A DNA stretch of 64,000 nucleotides from Sparassis latifolia (Eukaryota > Basidiomycota > Agaricomycetes > Polyporales > Sparassidaceae), in assembly GCA_018466975.1 (NCBI GenBank), contig CM031561.1, forward strand, positions 5,146,001 to 5,210,000, in the 5' to 3' direction. The position numbers were made by a program, and so were the translations under genes. Positions 46,171 through 58,500 of the stretch are shown here, piece after piece. The notes under the pieces are model-generated. The model saw only the letters and a program-made list of their open reading frames with translations, was not told the origin of the DNA and made no database searches. Every line of letters starts with the position of its first letter. The first letter of the stretch is position 1.

Positions 46171-49100
46171 ATGCTGTCTCTGGCTGCTGAGTCCCAAGCG
46201 CGAGAGCTCAAGCACGAAGACTCCTCAAGCTCTGTTGAGAAATCCAAGGAGCTCGGTCACCTCTACTCTGATAAGGAGAAGGTCGCTGTGGCGGTTGTCT
46301 CCGATACCGATGACTACTCGAGCGTGAAGGTCATCGAGAAATCCGAAGATGTCGCCCTCGAGGTATGTTTGTCTGCACTGGACCTTTGCGTGCAATAAAT
46401 AATCATCACCGGCAGATTCTGTCGACAAAGGATAACCCGGACTTGCCTGTGTTTACATTTCGCACCGTGTTTCTTGGTCTCGGACTTAGTGTTTTTGGCT
46501 CTACTCTTGCGACGATCTATACATTTAAGCCACAGGTATGTGCTACTCTTTCGTCAACACTGTGCGGAATTTTGTAACCTCATTTTATAATCAAGAATGC
46601 ATCAGTATCCCAACTATTCTCTCTCATTATCGCGTATGTCCTCGGAACCCTCATGGCTGGTGAGTATGAAAACATACGCTGCTTGGACCCTTTAATTGGT
46701 TGATTCTCGTTGTAGCTTGTATCCCACCTAGTTTTACAACATTGAGTCTCGCACAAAGTTTAGCATGATGCAGATGACTTTTTCGAAGTTCATTCCATAC
46801 TGAGTTTCGAACACTGTAGCCGTACCAATGAGTTGTCGTCTGCAGTGCGCACGCTGCTCGTGTATCCCACCTAGTGAGTCTCGCACAAAGTTTAGCATGA
46901 TCGGATGACTGAATTCCTCTGTTTAACTGTAGCGCATTTTATCCGACTTACATATCCGTTTGCAATCTTTTGCAAAGCCTTCACTTTGGCGGCAGCTTGA
47001 ACCACAAGAGGCGGTGAGTTGTATTATCCCCGATCCTCGTCACTCACTGCTCATCGTATCATGCGATAGAAAATACTTTTGGCTCGTGGTACGCATTACC
47101 AAATCGTTCGTACCACTGATCCTCTCATTCATCCTTGCACAGTTTGCGGGCATCTTCTTCTGGGAATGGTTCGCAAATTCTTGTGGCATCATTCTTGGAG
47201 CATTGATTCATCCACTCTGAAGGATCCCACAATACCCGTTCCCCCTTCTTACCGCCATTTCCGTAGTATGTCTGATCGACAACGGCCATCACGCCTTCAT
47301 TCGTAATTTGTTCGGCGGTGGTTCGAGTAACGAAGGGATCGGTTTGCTCAGTTTCAGCACAAGTTGGACCCTTATTACTCAGGGCTCGCCTCTCGTATGG
47401 CCTCTGCAGACTCGTACGTGCACGTCCCCAATCCGTGAGCAAGCCGCGTCTAACTCTCGTTGTCCACTTTCAGAGGTTAATTCTTACAGTACGTTAGGAA
47501 TCTGCGTTGTGACTGTTCTTGGCTGATATTTAGTACAGTTGGGATGGCCATCGGCTACATCGTGCTCACCACGACGTACTATTCGAACGCCTTTCACGCG
47601 CGCGATCTCATCTTCATGTCGACGTCTCTGTTCGGCGCTGACGGGTCCATTTACAACCAGTCTGCCATTCTGACCCCGCAGTACAAGCTCAATGCCTCTG
47701 CGCTCGCGGAGGTCGGTCTCCCGCGGTACACCTCGACGTACACAATCAGCCAGATCTGCTACAACTTCAGTTTGGGCGCAGCCATCACGCATGTGCTTCT
47801 GTGGCACTGGAAAGATTTGAAGAGAGGTGAGCGTGGCCGTTGCCACTTCTTGAATTGTGCTGAGGAAATGGATGCAGCGTTTGGTGGCATGAAGTTTTTG
47901 AGGAGCAATCAAGAGATCGATGATCCGCATTACCAAGGTGATTTAGCTTATTGGTGAGGACTTGCTATTTCACCTGAAGCAACGTTACAGAGATGAAGAA
48001 GTACGCCGAAGTACCACAATGGTGGTACATTCTCCTGTTCGCCTTGTCACTGGGCGTTGGCATTGGTTGCAGCGTACGAGAGATGCAACGTCCTTCCTCC
48101 AATGTGCACCTGACATTTATCGGTAGTACACTACGGGCGAAGCGCTGTTGCCGTGGTGGAGCATCCTCCTATTCACCGCGATCAGCTCTGTACTCGCAGT
48201 GTGCCTGGGTTTCAGTGCGTTGTTCGATATCATATTGTTTGTTGAAGTTACTAACGCATTGTTGCCAGTCATGGCTACCACCGGCTTCAGCATCTCCATC
48301 ACTAACGCGATCCAGATCCTCGCTGCGTTCGTCCATCCAGGTAATCCAATGTAAGTGGCAACCGCACTGGCCATGGCAATTCTGGCTGACGAACCCTTAC
48401 CACAGCGCTGTGATGTACGTCAATTTGTACGGTAACAGTACAGCGTATCAGACGTTGTACATGCTTCAAGGTGAGCAGTGCGTCGCGTAGTGTGGTCGAA
48501 TCGTTGTTGATATTGACGACCTGTGTTCAGATCTCAAATTGGGACAATACACGAAGCTGCCTCCCAAGGCAACATTCGCTGCCCAGATGGCGGGGTCAAT
48601 TGTTGGCTCTATTTTCAATTATACCAGTGCGTTCACCAGACCATACCCGACCTGCTACGTAGAGACCTGAGAATTACACCAGTGATGATCTCGATTGTCA
48701 ATGCAAACCGCGCAGCGCTGTTGAATCCTCTAGGAACCCGTGTGGTGCGCCGATGCTCACATCACGTACTCGATCCTGTGCTCATATGGCAAGTAGTGGA
48801 GCGGCTGGAATATCCAAAGCGTCAACTCCGCCTCCGTCGCAATGGGTGCACTCGGGAAGGAACTGTACGTCGATTGTTCTTCATGCACTCCGCGTCGCTG
48901 ATCTACTCCATCCATCAGGTTTGAATACGGCAAGCCGTACTACTTGGTGGCCTTTGCGATCTTCATTGGCCTTGCGTTCCCGGTGCCGTTCTGGCTATTG
49001 CACAGGTTCGCTAGGCCGGGCTCATGGGTCGCCAAGTTCGCGGCGTACATCAACACGCCCATTGTAGCACTGTACATCGGGTACCTGCCGTACTCCGTCA

Positions 49101-49520
49101 ACGGACAGTGGTGGTATGTCTGCTCAAGGAGATGCAGGCGCAGCCGGGACTGACTGGCTACCGGGCACTGGCAGGTCGTGCGTTGTCATCGGCTTCGCGG
49201 CGCAATGGTGGGCGCGCTCGCGCCGGCCGTCGTGGTTTAAGAAGTACAACTACCTGACGTCCGCTGCGCTGGATGGCGGGGCACAGGTTATCTTGTTCGT
49301 GCTGGTGAGTCAAGCGACGACTGAGATCGCGTCGATCTGTTGATCATGATGTGACCGTATTCAGAGCTTCGCTGTGTTTGGAGCTAGCGGTAACCCCGTC
49401 GACTTCCCCTACTGGTGCGTGGATCTCTTTCGAAGACTCATTCTCACAACTGGCTTACGCTTGTGCAGGTGGGGAAATCCCTCGAACCTCTCAGTCGATA
49501 GATGCGCCCTTACAGAGTAA
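46171..49520 (+). CDS. OPT-family oligopeptide transporter, probably internally deleted
   Basis: Proton-coupled oligopeptide transporter. ATG at 46171 gives an acidic cytosolic N-terminus, followed by NPDLPVFTFRTVFLGLGLSVFG and QLFSLIIAYVLGTLMA (helices 1-2). The next conserved part, the NPGPF...KEH loop and the helices after it (about 90-100 residues), is not found. Instead, sequence resumes at VRTLLVYPT, an intron, then AFYPTYISV and LQSLHFGGSLNHKRR (46945-47010). The rest is present: IRNLFGGGSSNEGIG, VNSYIGTVGMAIGY, HYQEMKKYAEVPQWWY, YMLQDLKLGQYTKLPP, WSGWNIQSVNSASVAMGALGKEL and a C-terminus FPYWWGNPSNLSVDRCALTE ending TAA at 49518-49520. The gap coincides with a duplicated 40-50 bp block. 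The gene may be non-functional, or the gap may be an assembly fault. About 17 introns. Confidence 0.8.
46719..46901 (+). repeat. Duplicated exon/intron border inside the OPT gene
   Basis: GTATCCCACCTAG followed by a 26-bp block (beginning GAGTCTCGCACAAAG) occurs at 46719-46769 and again at 46862-46901. Copy 1 has an extra 11-12 nt between the two blocks. Copy 2 carries the working junction (LLVYPT then a GTGAGT donor). The duplication marks the place where family-conserved coding sequence is missing. Confidence 0.85.
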
Positions 49521-49851
49521 GAGGCCGGTGGATCGTGGTGTAGGATTAAGTGCGGTCTTATGTATCGACGAGTTACAACACGGTACGTACGAGAAGTATC
49601 ATGAGGTCAGAGCGACAGCGAAGGCGATGACGGATTACTATCTCCAATGAGCCACGGGGCTGCCGTGTGGGTCCATGTGAGAGATAGATGCCTCTGCAAA
49701 TGGCACCCCTGCTGTCTTGGCATGCAGATAATGATACGCGGGCGGCTGGCCCAGGTCCGTGACACTCACGTCTCGATATTCACGTACAGCTAAATGATGC
49801 AGGTACAATCTCCAATGGTGAACTAAGCGATACGGATGTCGCGACGTCGCA
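49521..49851. other. Intergenic between convergent OPT and monooxygenase genes
   Basis: 3' flanks of both genes. Nothing recognised. Confidence 0.35.
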
Positions 49852-51769
49852 TTACTGTTGGTTGACCGACGTCATCGAGGCGCGATATTGCCTGTCCACG
49901 CTGTATCCAACCAGCGATCCGTTGTACCCGACCAAAGACTCGCTGTATCCGACAGGGACCTGCGGCGCGTGCGCGTGCAGCTCGCGCTCCTTGAGACGCT
50001 CGCGCAGGAGGCCCCAGGTGACCCACCAGTTGTTCGCAGCGTCCTCGGCCTCGTACGCGAACAGCGCGACAAGCTCGTCGAACCCGAGGTTGCTCATGAC
50101 GCCCTTGCCGTCCGCGACGGCGCGCTCAACCTGCCGGTCGCGCGTGTCGCGTGCCTCCGCGGCAGGCATCGTCGTCGTGTGCACGATGATGTCCTCCATT
50201 TGCCGCAGCTCGTCACATCGCGGCTGGCGGATCTCCTGGAATGCGTACAGGAACGACTGGATCTGGTCCGTGCGCGCTAGGTGGGAGAAGATCTCAGCGA
50301 GACACGCCGCGTCCTCCACCGCCATGCTCCGCGAGTAGACCGCACCTGCCTGCGGGTGAAGAGGGCCTGTAAGCGTTGCTGGAAAAGCGAGCGGCAGAGC
50401 GAGGCTTACATGGAACGGGTGAGCGGCCCCGCCGATAAGCACCACATTCGAGTCTGGGTGCACCCAGTCCTCCACGGGAAACGGGTGCAAAACTCTGGTG
50501 CATAATCGCGAATGGCTCATCTTCACGAGTTTTTGCAACCTAGATTCGCATGATATCATGAGGTCCAAGGGTATCGGAAGGTGTTACTATCTCACCTCCG
50601 ATCACAAGGTCCCATAGCCCGCAATATCCGACTTGCAGACACTTCTTTGATCCACTCGCCATCTGGGCCGTTACATACGCCGTCATCGGGCACAACAATA
50701 TGCATGGAATATTCCGGGAGCCCACCCTAATCCTCAAGATCAGTTGAGCCACACGATTGAGGCGAAGGCATGGCTGCTTACAACCGGATTTGCTAGGACG
50801 CCGCGTCCGTCGCCACAAAAACATTGCATCACGGACTGCACGGAAAAAAACGACGTAAGTACAATGCACCGAATCTCGGAAAGGAGTGTCGCTACTTCGT
50901 TTTGGTAATTGCCCAGGAACGTTCGAAGATCCGGGTCTTGCATCATCCCCGGTATTGAGACAGTCACACTGCGAAGGTTGTTATCAGCGGTTGATCAGTG
51001 GTCATCAAGATGGGATGAGACGCTCACTCAAACATAACGGAACCGGTCGGTTTGCGTGGGTCTTCGATCTCGAACGCGAGCTCCCGCACCATGCTTGACC
51101 GACCGTCCGCGCCGATGATCACATTTGCCCGCAGCAGCTCACCGGTGGCTAGCCTTACCGCGGGGAGATCGCCGTCGGCCGTGTCGAGGTCAAAGTCGAC
51201 GATGGAGACTTTCCGCCGGACGGAAGCACCGAGGGAGATGGCGGTTCTCTTGAGGATATTCCGCACGTCTGTTTGCTGCTCGTCGCCAATCGTGATTGGG
51301 GGATGTGCGACGTATCGAGTGCTGACTTACGTGCATGAGCAGGAAGACACCGCGGGTCTCTTTCAATATCTCCTCGTCCCATTGGTGGCTGCCCCAGGTG
51401 TTCCCGGTAAGGTCTTGGATGGTCGTGAGCGCAAGAAGCAAGAGCGGCAAGGATCGTGGGGACGCACACTCATCCATGGTGACATACCGCGAGACTATTG
51501 CCATGCTCCTGCAGTCGTCTTCTAGGCCCCAGCCGAAGAGAATCTTGGACATATTGGGTGAGACTCGAGAGCTTCCGGCGAGCTGAGATCAGAGAATCAG
51601 AGTTCGACCTGTGGGAGAGAAGCGCACAGGAAGGACATACGAAGAGCGGGTCACCCTCCGGCTCGAGGACGAGGACGCGGTGGCCGACGCGCCTGAGTGC
51701 GACCGCCGCAGCATACGCGCCGACGCCGCTGCCGACGATGATGAACTGGATGGAAAGGGTAGTCTTCAT
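49852..51769 (-). CDS. FAD-dependent aromatic-hydroxylase-type monooxygenase
   Basis: Group A flavin monooxygenase, like salicylate or zeaxanthin-epoxidase-type enzymes and often tied to secondary or aromatic metabolism. ATG at 51769 opens the Rossmann motif: FIIVGSGVGAYAAAVALRRVGH. The middle holds TGELLRANVIIGADGRSSMVRE, the DG-type motif (about 51100). The third FAD motif reads NVVLIGGAAHPFH where most family members have GDAAHP: the Asp is Gly (GGG at 50428-50430). The helix AGAVYSRSMAVEDAACLAE follows after an intron. The C-terminus has three repeats of a GY-containing unit (VPVGYSESLVGYNGSLVGYS) and ends MTSVNQQ, TAA at 49854-49852. Loss of the Asp that contacts the FAD ribityl/pyrophosphate may impair cofactor binding. 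Exon borders approximate. Confidence 0.82.
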
Positions 51770-52963
51770 GAGTGCGTGGAGTGAGTATATGATGTGCGGA
51801 AGAAGGGTAATATAAGTACTGGTATCAAAATTCGGGGCAAAGGTCTGATATGGAGAGTGGTGATGCCCAGCCGTCGGATGTAAGCGAGAGTCAAAGTCGA
51901 GTGTGCACGTGAATTACGTACGAGGTGCTGTACAATGAGGAATGATTGTGCAGTTGAGGGTGCATCTCGGACGGCCAACAGCGGCGCGCCCGCTCACGCG
52001 CTGGCGCGTAGCGCACGCACAACAATCCGCAAGTACTTGATCCTCCCGAACACAGAACTGCCATATCAGGAAGGTGCATTTCCTTTCGAGGACGTCTGCT
52101 CTGAAGACCGGCCCGTCTACTTTCCGCACGACAACAAGACGCGATCGACAGCGCCCTTCGCAAATCCTTTCGAGCTTACCTATTAGTATTATTATTAATC
52201 ATTATACCCGAGGGCCACCAACGGCGCAGACATATCGACATCGGGGCGATCGCGTAACTTGAGCTCTCGAACGTAATTACACCGACACTAAGAAGCATGC
52301 GCTGAACAGCATCATCCACATCGGCAGCGCCGCCATCTTTTTGATATCATCACCGGCCGTCGACCCCGACGAAGAGCGCAACAGAATTTACGCCCGGGTC
52401 CCCAAGCGTGCGGCCTGTACCCCGCCCCACCTGGCCAGTGCGCACACAATACGCACCATCTGTTCCCGCTCTAATCGAGACACACCCGGCGATACAAGTA
52501 CGTGCTCAAGAGAGCGCGAGCGCCCCAATCTATTGTTGCAGACGGGTTGTACGTGAGATCATACCTTGCTATCAGCACCCTAAATCCTATCGCACAACAA
52601 GAAGCGGTCAGGCGACGCATCTGAACCACCATTGGTGCGGGGCTCGTAAGGGAGATCTAAACGCGTGTATTGTATTCGTGAAACATTGCAAGAGAGATCG
52701 TAAGCGTGCTAATACTACAGATAGCGTCAGTTGCGTTGTGCGCTCATAAAGAGTCGTGCGAGAGCGTGCAGTTGGAGGTAATACTATATGAGATATAGGG
52801 TAAGCGGCCGGACCAGGTATCTTATGCGAACGTTGGTCGCCGGCGTGTATTTTGCACTCGCGCAACACAGGCGGTGCCGAAAAGGACGGGCGAACGAACC
52901 CGTCGACGGGTGCGCGAGTAGGGTACCGATGGGAATCAGGTCGATGGAATAGTCACGCTCATA
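51770..52963. other. Intergenic region upstream of the monooxygenase
   Basis: About 1.2 kb with the monooxygenase promoter and the 3' flank of the Ser-rich gene. A plus-strand frame of 83 codons (51935-52186) has no recognisable content. Confidence 0.3.
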
Positions 52964-55562
52964 CTACGTGTTCGAGCGCTCCGAATCTTGCGATGTCCTG
53001 CGCGTCGACGGCCGCGTGTTGCTGTCTACGGTATGCACCGTCGTCGAGCTATACTGTCTATTGTTAACGAGCTGCACACAACGTCAGTATCCCCGCCATA
53101 GAAAGAGCGATCCCGACTCACCCCGCCAATAGGCCTCGAGTAGTCCATATCGTCTCTAAAGCTGATCGCGCCCGTGCTCCGCATCCCGACGGGCCCGAGC
53201 GCGCCGAGGTGCGGGTGCAGCAGGCCCTCTGGTGCGCGGCTCGACCCTTCCGTCGGGGCGGGCGACGGTAAATCCGGCCTGCTGGACATGAACCCTTGCT
53301 CGGGCAGCACGAGCACCGGCACGGACAGACCGCCGAGCGCGGACGAGTTCGGGCGGATGATCGAAGGCGGGCGCGCGAGGCGCGGCGGGTCGTAGAACGA
53401 CGCCGTCGGCGACTGCACCAGGCTCGCGGGCGGGGAGAGCAGCGTGTTCGACTGGCTCGTGCTCGCGCTGCTGAACCCGTTGCTCCCGGGCGCGCTGCCC
53501 GTCGCGTTGTTCCCGCCCATGCTGCCCGGCACGGAAGTGGCTGACGAGGACCGCCCGCGCTTCCAGCGCAACGAGCGGCCGAGGATCCCCATCCTCCGTG
53601 GCGCACTCTCCCCCTCCTCCTCCTCGTCCGCCATCGGGCGGTACGCAGTGGGCGGGACCGCGGGTGCGGCTGCGTGGGCAGCAGGCTCGACGGGCCCGGC
53701 GACCGGCGGCCGTCGTTCATCCCGTGCCCGTGCGACGACAGTCTGTGGCCCTGCTCCGACGCGTGCCCGTGCCCGCTGGACGAGTGCCCGCTCGAGGACG
53801 CGCCCGCGCTCTGCCGGCGGAGGACATCCCCGCTCGTTCTGAACCCGTTCGAGCCGCCCGACGCGCGCTGCGCGGACCCGCTGCCCCCGGCACCACCACC
53901 CAGCTGTTCCACGTCCTCGCCGCCGCTTCCACCCAGCACAGCCATGTCGTCGGGCGAGTATCGCTGCGCGGATAAGGGCGACGGCGGCACCGGGTCGCGG
54001 AACGGGTCCGCCGAAATATCACGTCCGCCAAGCCATGCGGCGGGCTCGGGGCCGACGAAGCTCGAGGAGCGACGCGCGCGCGTCGCGCTGGGCGGGGGCA
54101 CGGCGAGGACGTCCTCGCTCGTGAGACCGGGCGCGTCGATCAGCGCCGAGCGCTCGTCGCTCGGCGTGCGAGTCAGAGCCGGGGCAACGAGATCGAGGTC
54201 GCCCGATACGGTGCGCTCGCGCAGAGGCATATACGCGCCGGCGAGGCCTGCGAGCGAAACGGGGATCGGGACGTCTGTCTGTTGCAACATGCCCGCGTCG
54301 TCGTCATCATCGTCGTCGTCTTCTCCGAGAGGGGCGCGACCGCGGGGCTGTCCGGCGAGCGCTGCGACCTCGAGGCGATGTGCGCGGTGACGGCGGAGCG
54401 CGAGGAAAATCCAGAAGGCGAGCATGGCGACGAAGGCGATGCAGCCGATGACGAGGCCTGCGAGCGCGCCGGAGTTGTGTTCGAAACTGCATGGGTGAAA
54501 AAGCGGGATCAGCACAAAGCGAAAAGAGACACGAGTAGAAGGAGACGGGGATGGAAGGATATGAGACGGAGCGGGAGAAGAGCACGATCAACTACACTCG
54601 GTCATAACCCAGTAAATGAGCACTCACATATTGCCGTCCTTGTCAGCCGGGTCGGGGATGAGCGTCCCCGTCGTGATCGACGTCACAGTCGTTACGCCTG
54701 TCTGCCCGTGGTTAGTCCACGTCGACGTCACGACGACCGTGCTCGTGAACACGCTCCGGGAGGTCGCGCTGGAGGTGCGCGGGTCCGTAGAGGAGGAGGG
54801 GTCCCAGGAGGAGGAGGGGTCCGTGGAGGAGGACGGGTCTGAGGAAGAGAAAGAGGTAGGTTGTGAGGCGGAAGAAGAGGGATCAACGGAGAAGGATGAG
54901 GAGGAGTGTGCGGAGGAGCGTGCTCTCGAAAAGGAGCGGGAGTTCGTGGAGGCTGAGCGCACGGTCGTGGAGAGGAGCGCGCGTTCGTCGAAGAAGAGGA
55001 AGGCGTGTTCGTCGAAGAAGAGGCAGGCGCGTTGGTCGAGGAGGAGAAACGCGTGTCCGAGCTTGGGGTAGAGGTCGTGGTGGAAGCGGCGACGGTGCGC
55101 GAGAAGAACGAGAAGGGTAAGCTGACAGTGGAGGATGAAGCCGGGGCATCCGATGAACTGTCGGACGAGGACGCTGGGGTGAAACCACCAGACGAGGAAG
55201 CAGCAGGGGGCCCAGCATACGAAGAGGAGGAAGCGGCGGACAAGGACGCCTCAGACGAACGCGAGGAGGAGCCGCCCGCGGTCGAGGACCCCGTTACAGA
55301 ACCCGCAGAGCCCGACGCGGACGCAGACGGTGGGGGATCAGACTCGGTGCTCGAGCTCGAGCCCGAGCTTGGGCTTGGACTCGACGCCGAAGCCGAACTT
55401 GCCTCAGACGCGGAGCTTGGGGCGGTGCTGCCGGGGGTGCTGGCACTGGGGAGAGAAACGGGTGAGAACGCGCTCGTAAAACTGGACGAGGAGACAGACG
55501 AAGACGCGATGGGCGCCTGTGACGCGGAAGAGAGAAGGAAAGACGATGACGCGGGGGTATAA
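52964..55562 (-). CDS. Ser/Thr-rich single-pass membrane protein (membrane-proximal and cytosolic part)
   Basis: The minus strand encodes a mucin-like surface protein. A Ser/Thr stalk (about 55560-54740) ends in RSVFTSTVVVTSTWTNHGQTG and TGTLIPDPADKDGN. An intron follows, then one membrane helix NSGALAGLVIGCIAFVAML (about 54480-54400) with a basic stop-transfer RRHRAHR. The cytosolic tail has an Asp run (GEDDDDDDDDAG), Ser/Gly-rich stretches and, after a last 50-nt intron at about 53120, LVNNRQYSSTTVHTVDS, with TAG at 52966-52964. Layout resembles fungal wall-stress sensors (WSC/Mid2 type), but no WSC domain is visible. The coding frame shifts near 54970 and again near 53650 without a plausible intron, so there may be sequence errors in GC-rich runs or real frameshifts. 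Confidence 0.6.
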
Positions 55563-58500
55563 ATAGCAGATGCGTTAGAAGTCGAAGATAGAGACGAAGA
55601 AGAGAAAAGGGAAGAAGAGAAAAACGCAGATAGACTTGTAGACGAGAAAAGAGACGATGAGAGAGATGCAGATAGAAAAGACGAGGACGTAAACGAAGAT
55701 GAAGACGAAGACGGATCTACGAATGAAGATGAGGGCGAGAGCGAATGAAGCACCGGATGTCGAAGACAACACGGACGCGGGGTCGGATGCAGATGTAAAT
55801 ACAGATGCGTGGGTGGAGGGGGGAGCGGATGCGGACGTAGACGCGTCTGAGGGAGAGAAGGAGAATGAAGATGCGGGTGCGGACGCCGGTGTAGATGCGG
55901 GCAAAGACGTCGATGCGTACGAAGACGAAGAAAAAAGGGTGGGCGCGAACGCGGATGAAGATGTGGGCGCGGACGTGGATACAGATGTGGGCGTGGATGA
56001 GGATGTAGGCGAAGGCGCAGATGCAGAAGACAAAAATGTGGGCAAGGACGCGGACGTGGATACGGATGTGGGTGTGGATGAGGATGTGGGCAAGGACGTA
56101 GATGCATACGAAGAAGACAAAGATGTGGGCAAGGACGTAGATAAAGATGCGGGCGCGGAGGACGTGGGTACAGATATGGGTGTTGAAGACGAAGATAAAA
56201 ATGTGGGCGTGGACGCGGATGAAGATGCGGACGCGGACGTGGATGCAGATGTGGGTGTTGGGGAGGATGTGGGTTCAGATGTGGGCGAAAACGAAGAGAA
56301 AGATGTAGGGAAGGACGTAGACGAGGATGCGGGTGCAGACGTAGATGTCAGTGAGGGGGCGGAAGTTGGTAAGGACGTAAACGCGTTCGACGACGAAGAC
56401 AAAGATGGAGGAATGGACGTAGACGAGGACGCGGGTGCGGACGTGGATGAAGATGCAGCCGAAGACGTAGGTGCATACGAAGAAGACAAAGATGGAGGGA
56501 TGGACGGAGATGAAGACGCGGGTGCGGACGTGGACGGAGACGTGGGCGTGGATGCAGACGTAGGCGAAGACGTCAACGCATACGAAGAAGATAAAAATGT
56601 GGGCGTAGACGCAGATGAGGAGGTGGGTGCGGACGCAGAGAAGATGAGGGTGAGGAAGTAGGCGAGGACGCGGACGCGTACGAAGACGAAGACAAAGATG
56701 GAGAGATGAACGTAGACGAGGAAAACAAAGATGGAGGGATGGAGGTAGACGAGGACGCAGGTGCGGACGTGGACGTAAGAGAAGACGTGGGAGCGGACGT
56801 AGGCGAGGACGTAGATAGTGAAGAAAAAGATGTGGGTATGGAGGACGAAGGTGCGGACGAGGAGGCGGGAATAGATACGGATGTGGGCGAAGGTGTGAAT
56901 GTGTATGACGATGAAGGGATAAATGTGGATGCAGATGGGGATGTAGAGGAGATGGTGTATGCAGATGAAGAGTCAAATGTCGAGGCGGATGAAGAAGCAA
57001 ATGTCGCGGATGAGGAAGCAAATGTCGATACGGATGAAGAGACAAATGTCGATACGGATGAAGAAGCAAATGTCGATACGGATGAAGAAGCAAATGTCGA
57101 TGCAGAAGAAGGGTCAAATGTCGATGAAGGTGAGGAAACAAACGTCGATGCGGATGAAGAAACAAACGTCGACGCGGACGAAGAGTCAAATGTCGATGGA
57201 TACGAGGAAGAAGACGATGGGCGCAGACAGAGACGTGGATACATACTCGGACGAAGACGAAAGCGCAGACGTGGGTGCATACGACGACAGGGGCGATGCG
57301 GACGAAAACGAAGAGGTAGAAGGCAGAGAGGAAGATGAAGGTAAAGTCATCGTCATGGACGGGGACATGGGCGGCGTAGATGAGGTCGCAGATGACGGCG
57401 CGCCCCCGGACGCGGAAGACGTGCTCCCCGGTGCGGAAGACGCGCTCCCCGGTGCAGAAGACGCGCTCCCCGGTGCGGAAGACGCGCTCCCCGGTGCGGA
57501 AGACGCGCTCCCCGGTGCGGAAGACGCGCTCCCCGGTACAGAAGACGCGCTCCCCGGTGCAGAAGACGCGCTCAGCGGTGCCGAAGATCCCCTCTCAGAA
57601 ACAGAAGACGCGCTCTTCGATGCAGAAGATACCCCCTCAGAAACAGAAGACGCGCTCTCCGATGCAGAAGATATCCCCTCAGACACAGAAGACGTGCTCC
57701 CCGACGCAGAAGACAGCCCCACAGACGCAGAAGATAACCCCGCGGAGACGGAAGACGCACTCCCCGGCGCAGAAGAAACGCCCCCAGACGCGGAAGAGGA
57801 CACCCCCCCGGGTTCAGACGTGGATCTAGGGATGGAACTGGCCGCCCCAAACGCACATATATAAAACGAATCGTAAGCACAACGGTGGACTGGTTAAAGA
57901 TTTGAAACGGAAAACGAGACCGGACCCGAAGTCGGGCCCGGAAAAAAAAGCCGGGTCCGAACACAGATACGGACGGCGGCGAATACACAAGGGACGCTCT
58001 GCGTCCCCACCCGCACGCGTATATGCCGCCGAAAGACGTACAGGCGCGACGGGAGAGAAGAGACGCGTCGGGCGTGCGCAGCACACGGACGACGCGCTCG
58101 AGGAGCGCCTTCGCCCGGGAGGAAAGGATGAAACGAAGCTGCGATAGGCAAAATGGCGAAGCAGATCTGGATCGAGCACGCAAGGGGACGAGACTCACGT
58201 TGTGCCTGAGGCCGAAGGTGGGGTGGACGAGCCAGAGCTTGGTGGAGTCGAGGGCGCCGAGGTTGGCGCCGACGCGGATGCCGAGGAGGCCGCCGAGGCC
58301 TGGGAGACGGACATACTGGCACTTGTGGGTGTGGTCACACTGGGAGGGTCCGAGGTGGACGCAGGTGAGGTTGGAGTAGTGGAAGACGCGGTGTGAGAGG
58401 ACGGGGCCATGGAGGGGGTGGTGGAGGGGTCGGACGGAGAGCTCGGGCCGGAAGTGGAGGATGGCGGCCGTGTTGGGGTGGAAGTCGGGGAAGGAGAGTC

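Noticed and set aside
53118..53640. Arg-rich end of the minus ORF 53118-54515
   Set aside because: Its composition changes abruptly to Arg/Ala-rich at about 53650, while another frame continues the Ser/Pro-rich tail. The Arg-rich part is an out-of-frame reading.
55575..55760. Hydrophobic minus-strand segment as extra membrane helices
   Set aside because: It is the antisense reading of a purine-rich plus-strand tract and switches frame relative to the Ser-rich flanks, so composition bias explains it.
57411..57800. CRISPR-like array
   Set aside because: The 21-bp units are directly adjacent with no spacers, in a eukaryotic low-complexity coding tract. It is a minisatellite.
55699..57864. Long acidic plus-strand ORFs (320, 210 and 301 codons) as separate genes
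   Set aside because: They mirror the Ser-rich minus-strand frames across period-3 repeats. No domain, start context or splice pattern supports them, whereas the minus strand joins a membrane helix and tail. Kept only as a finding.
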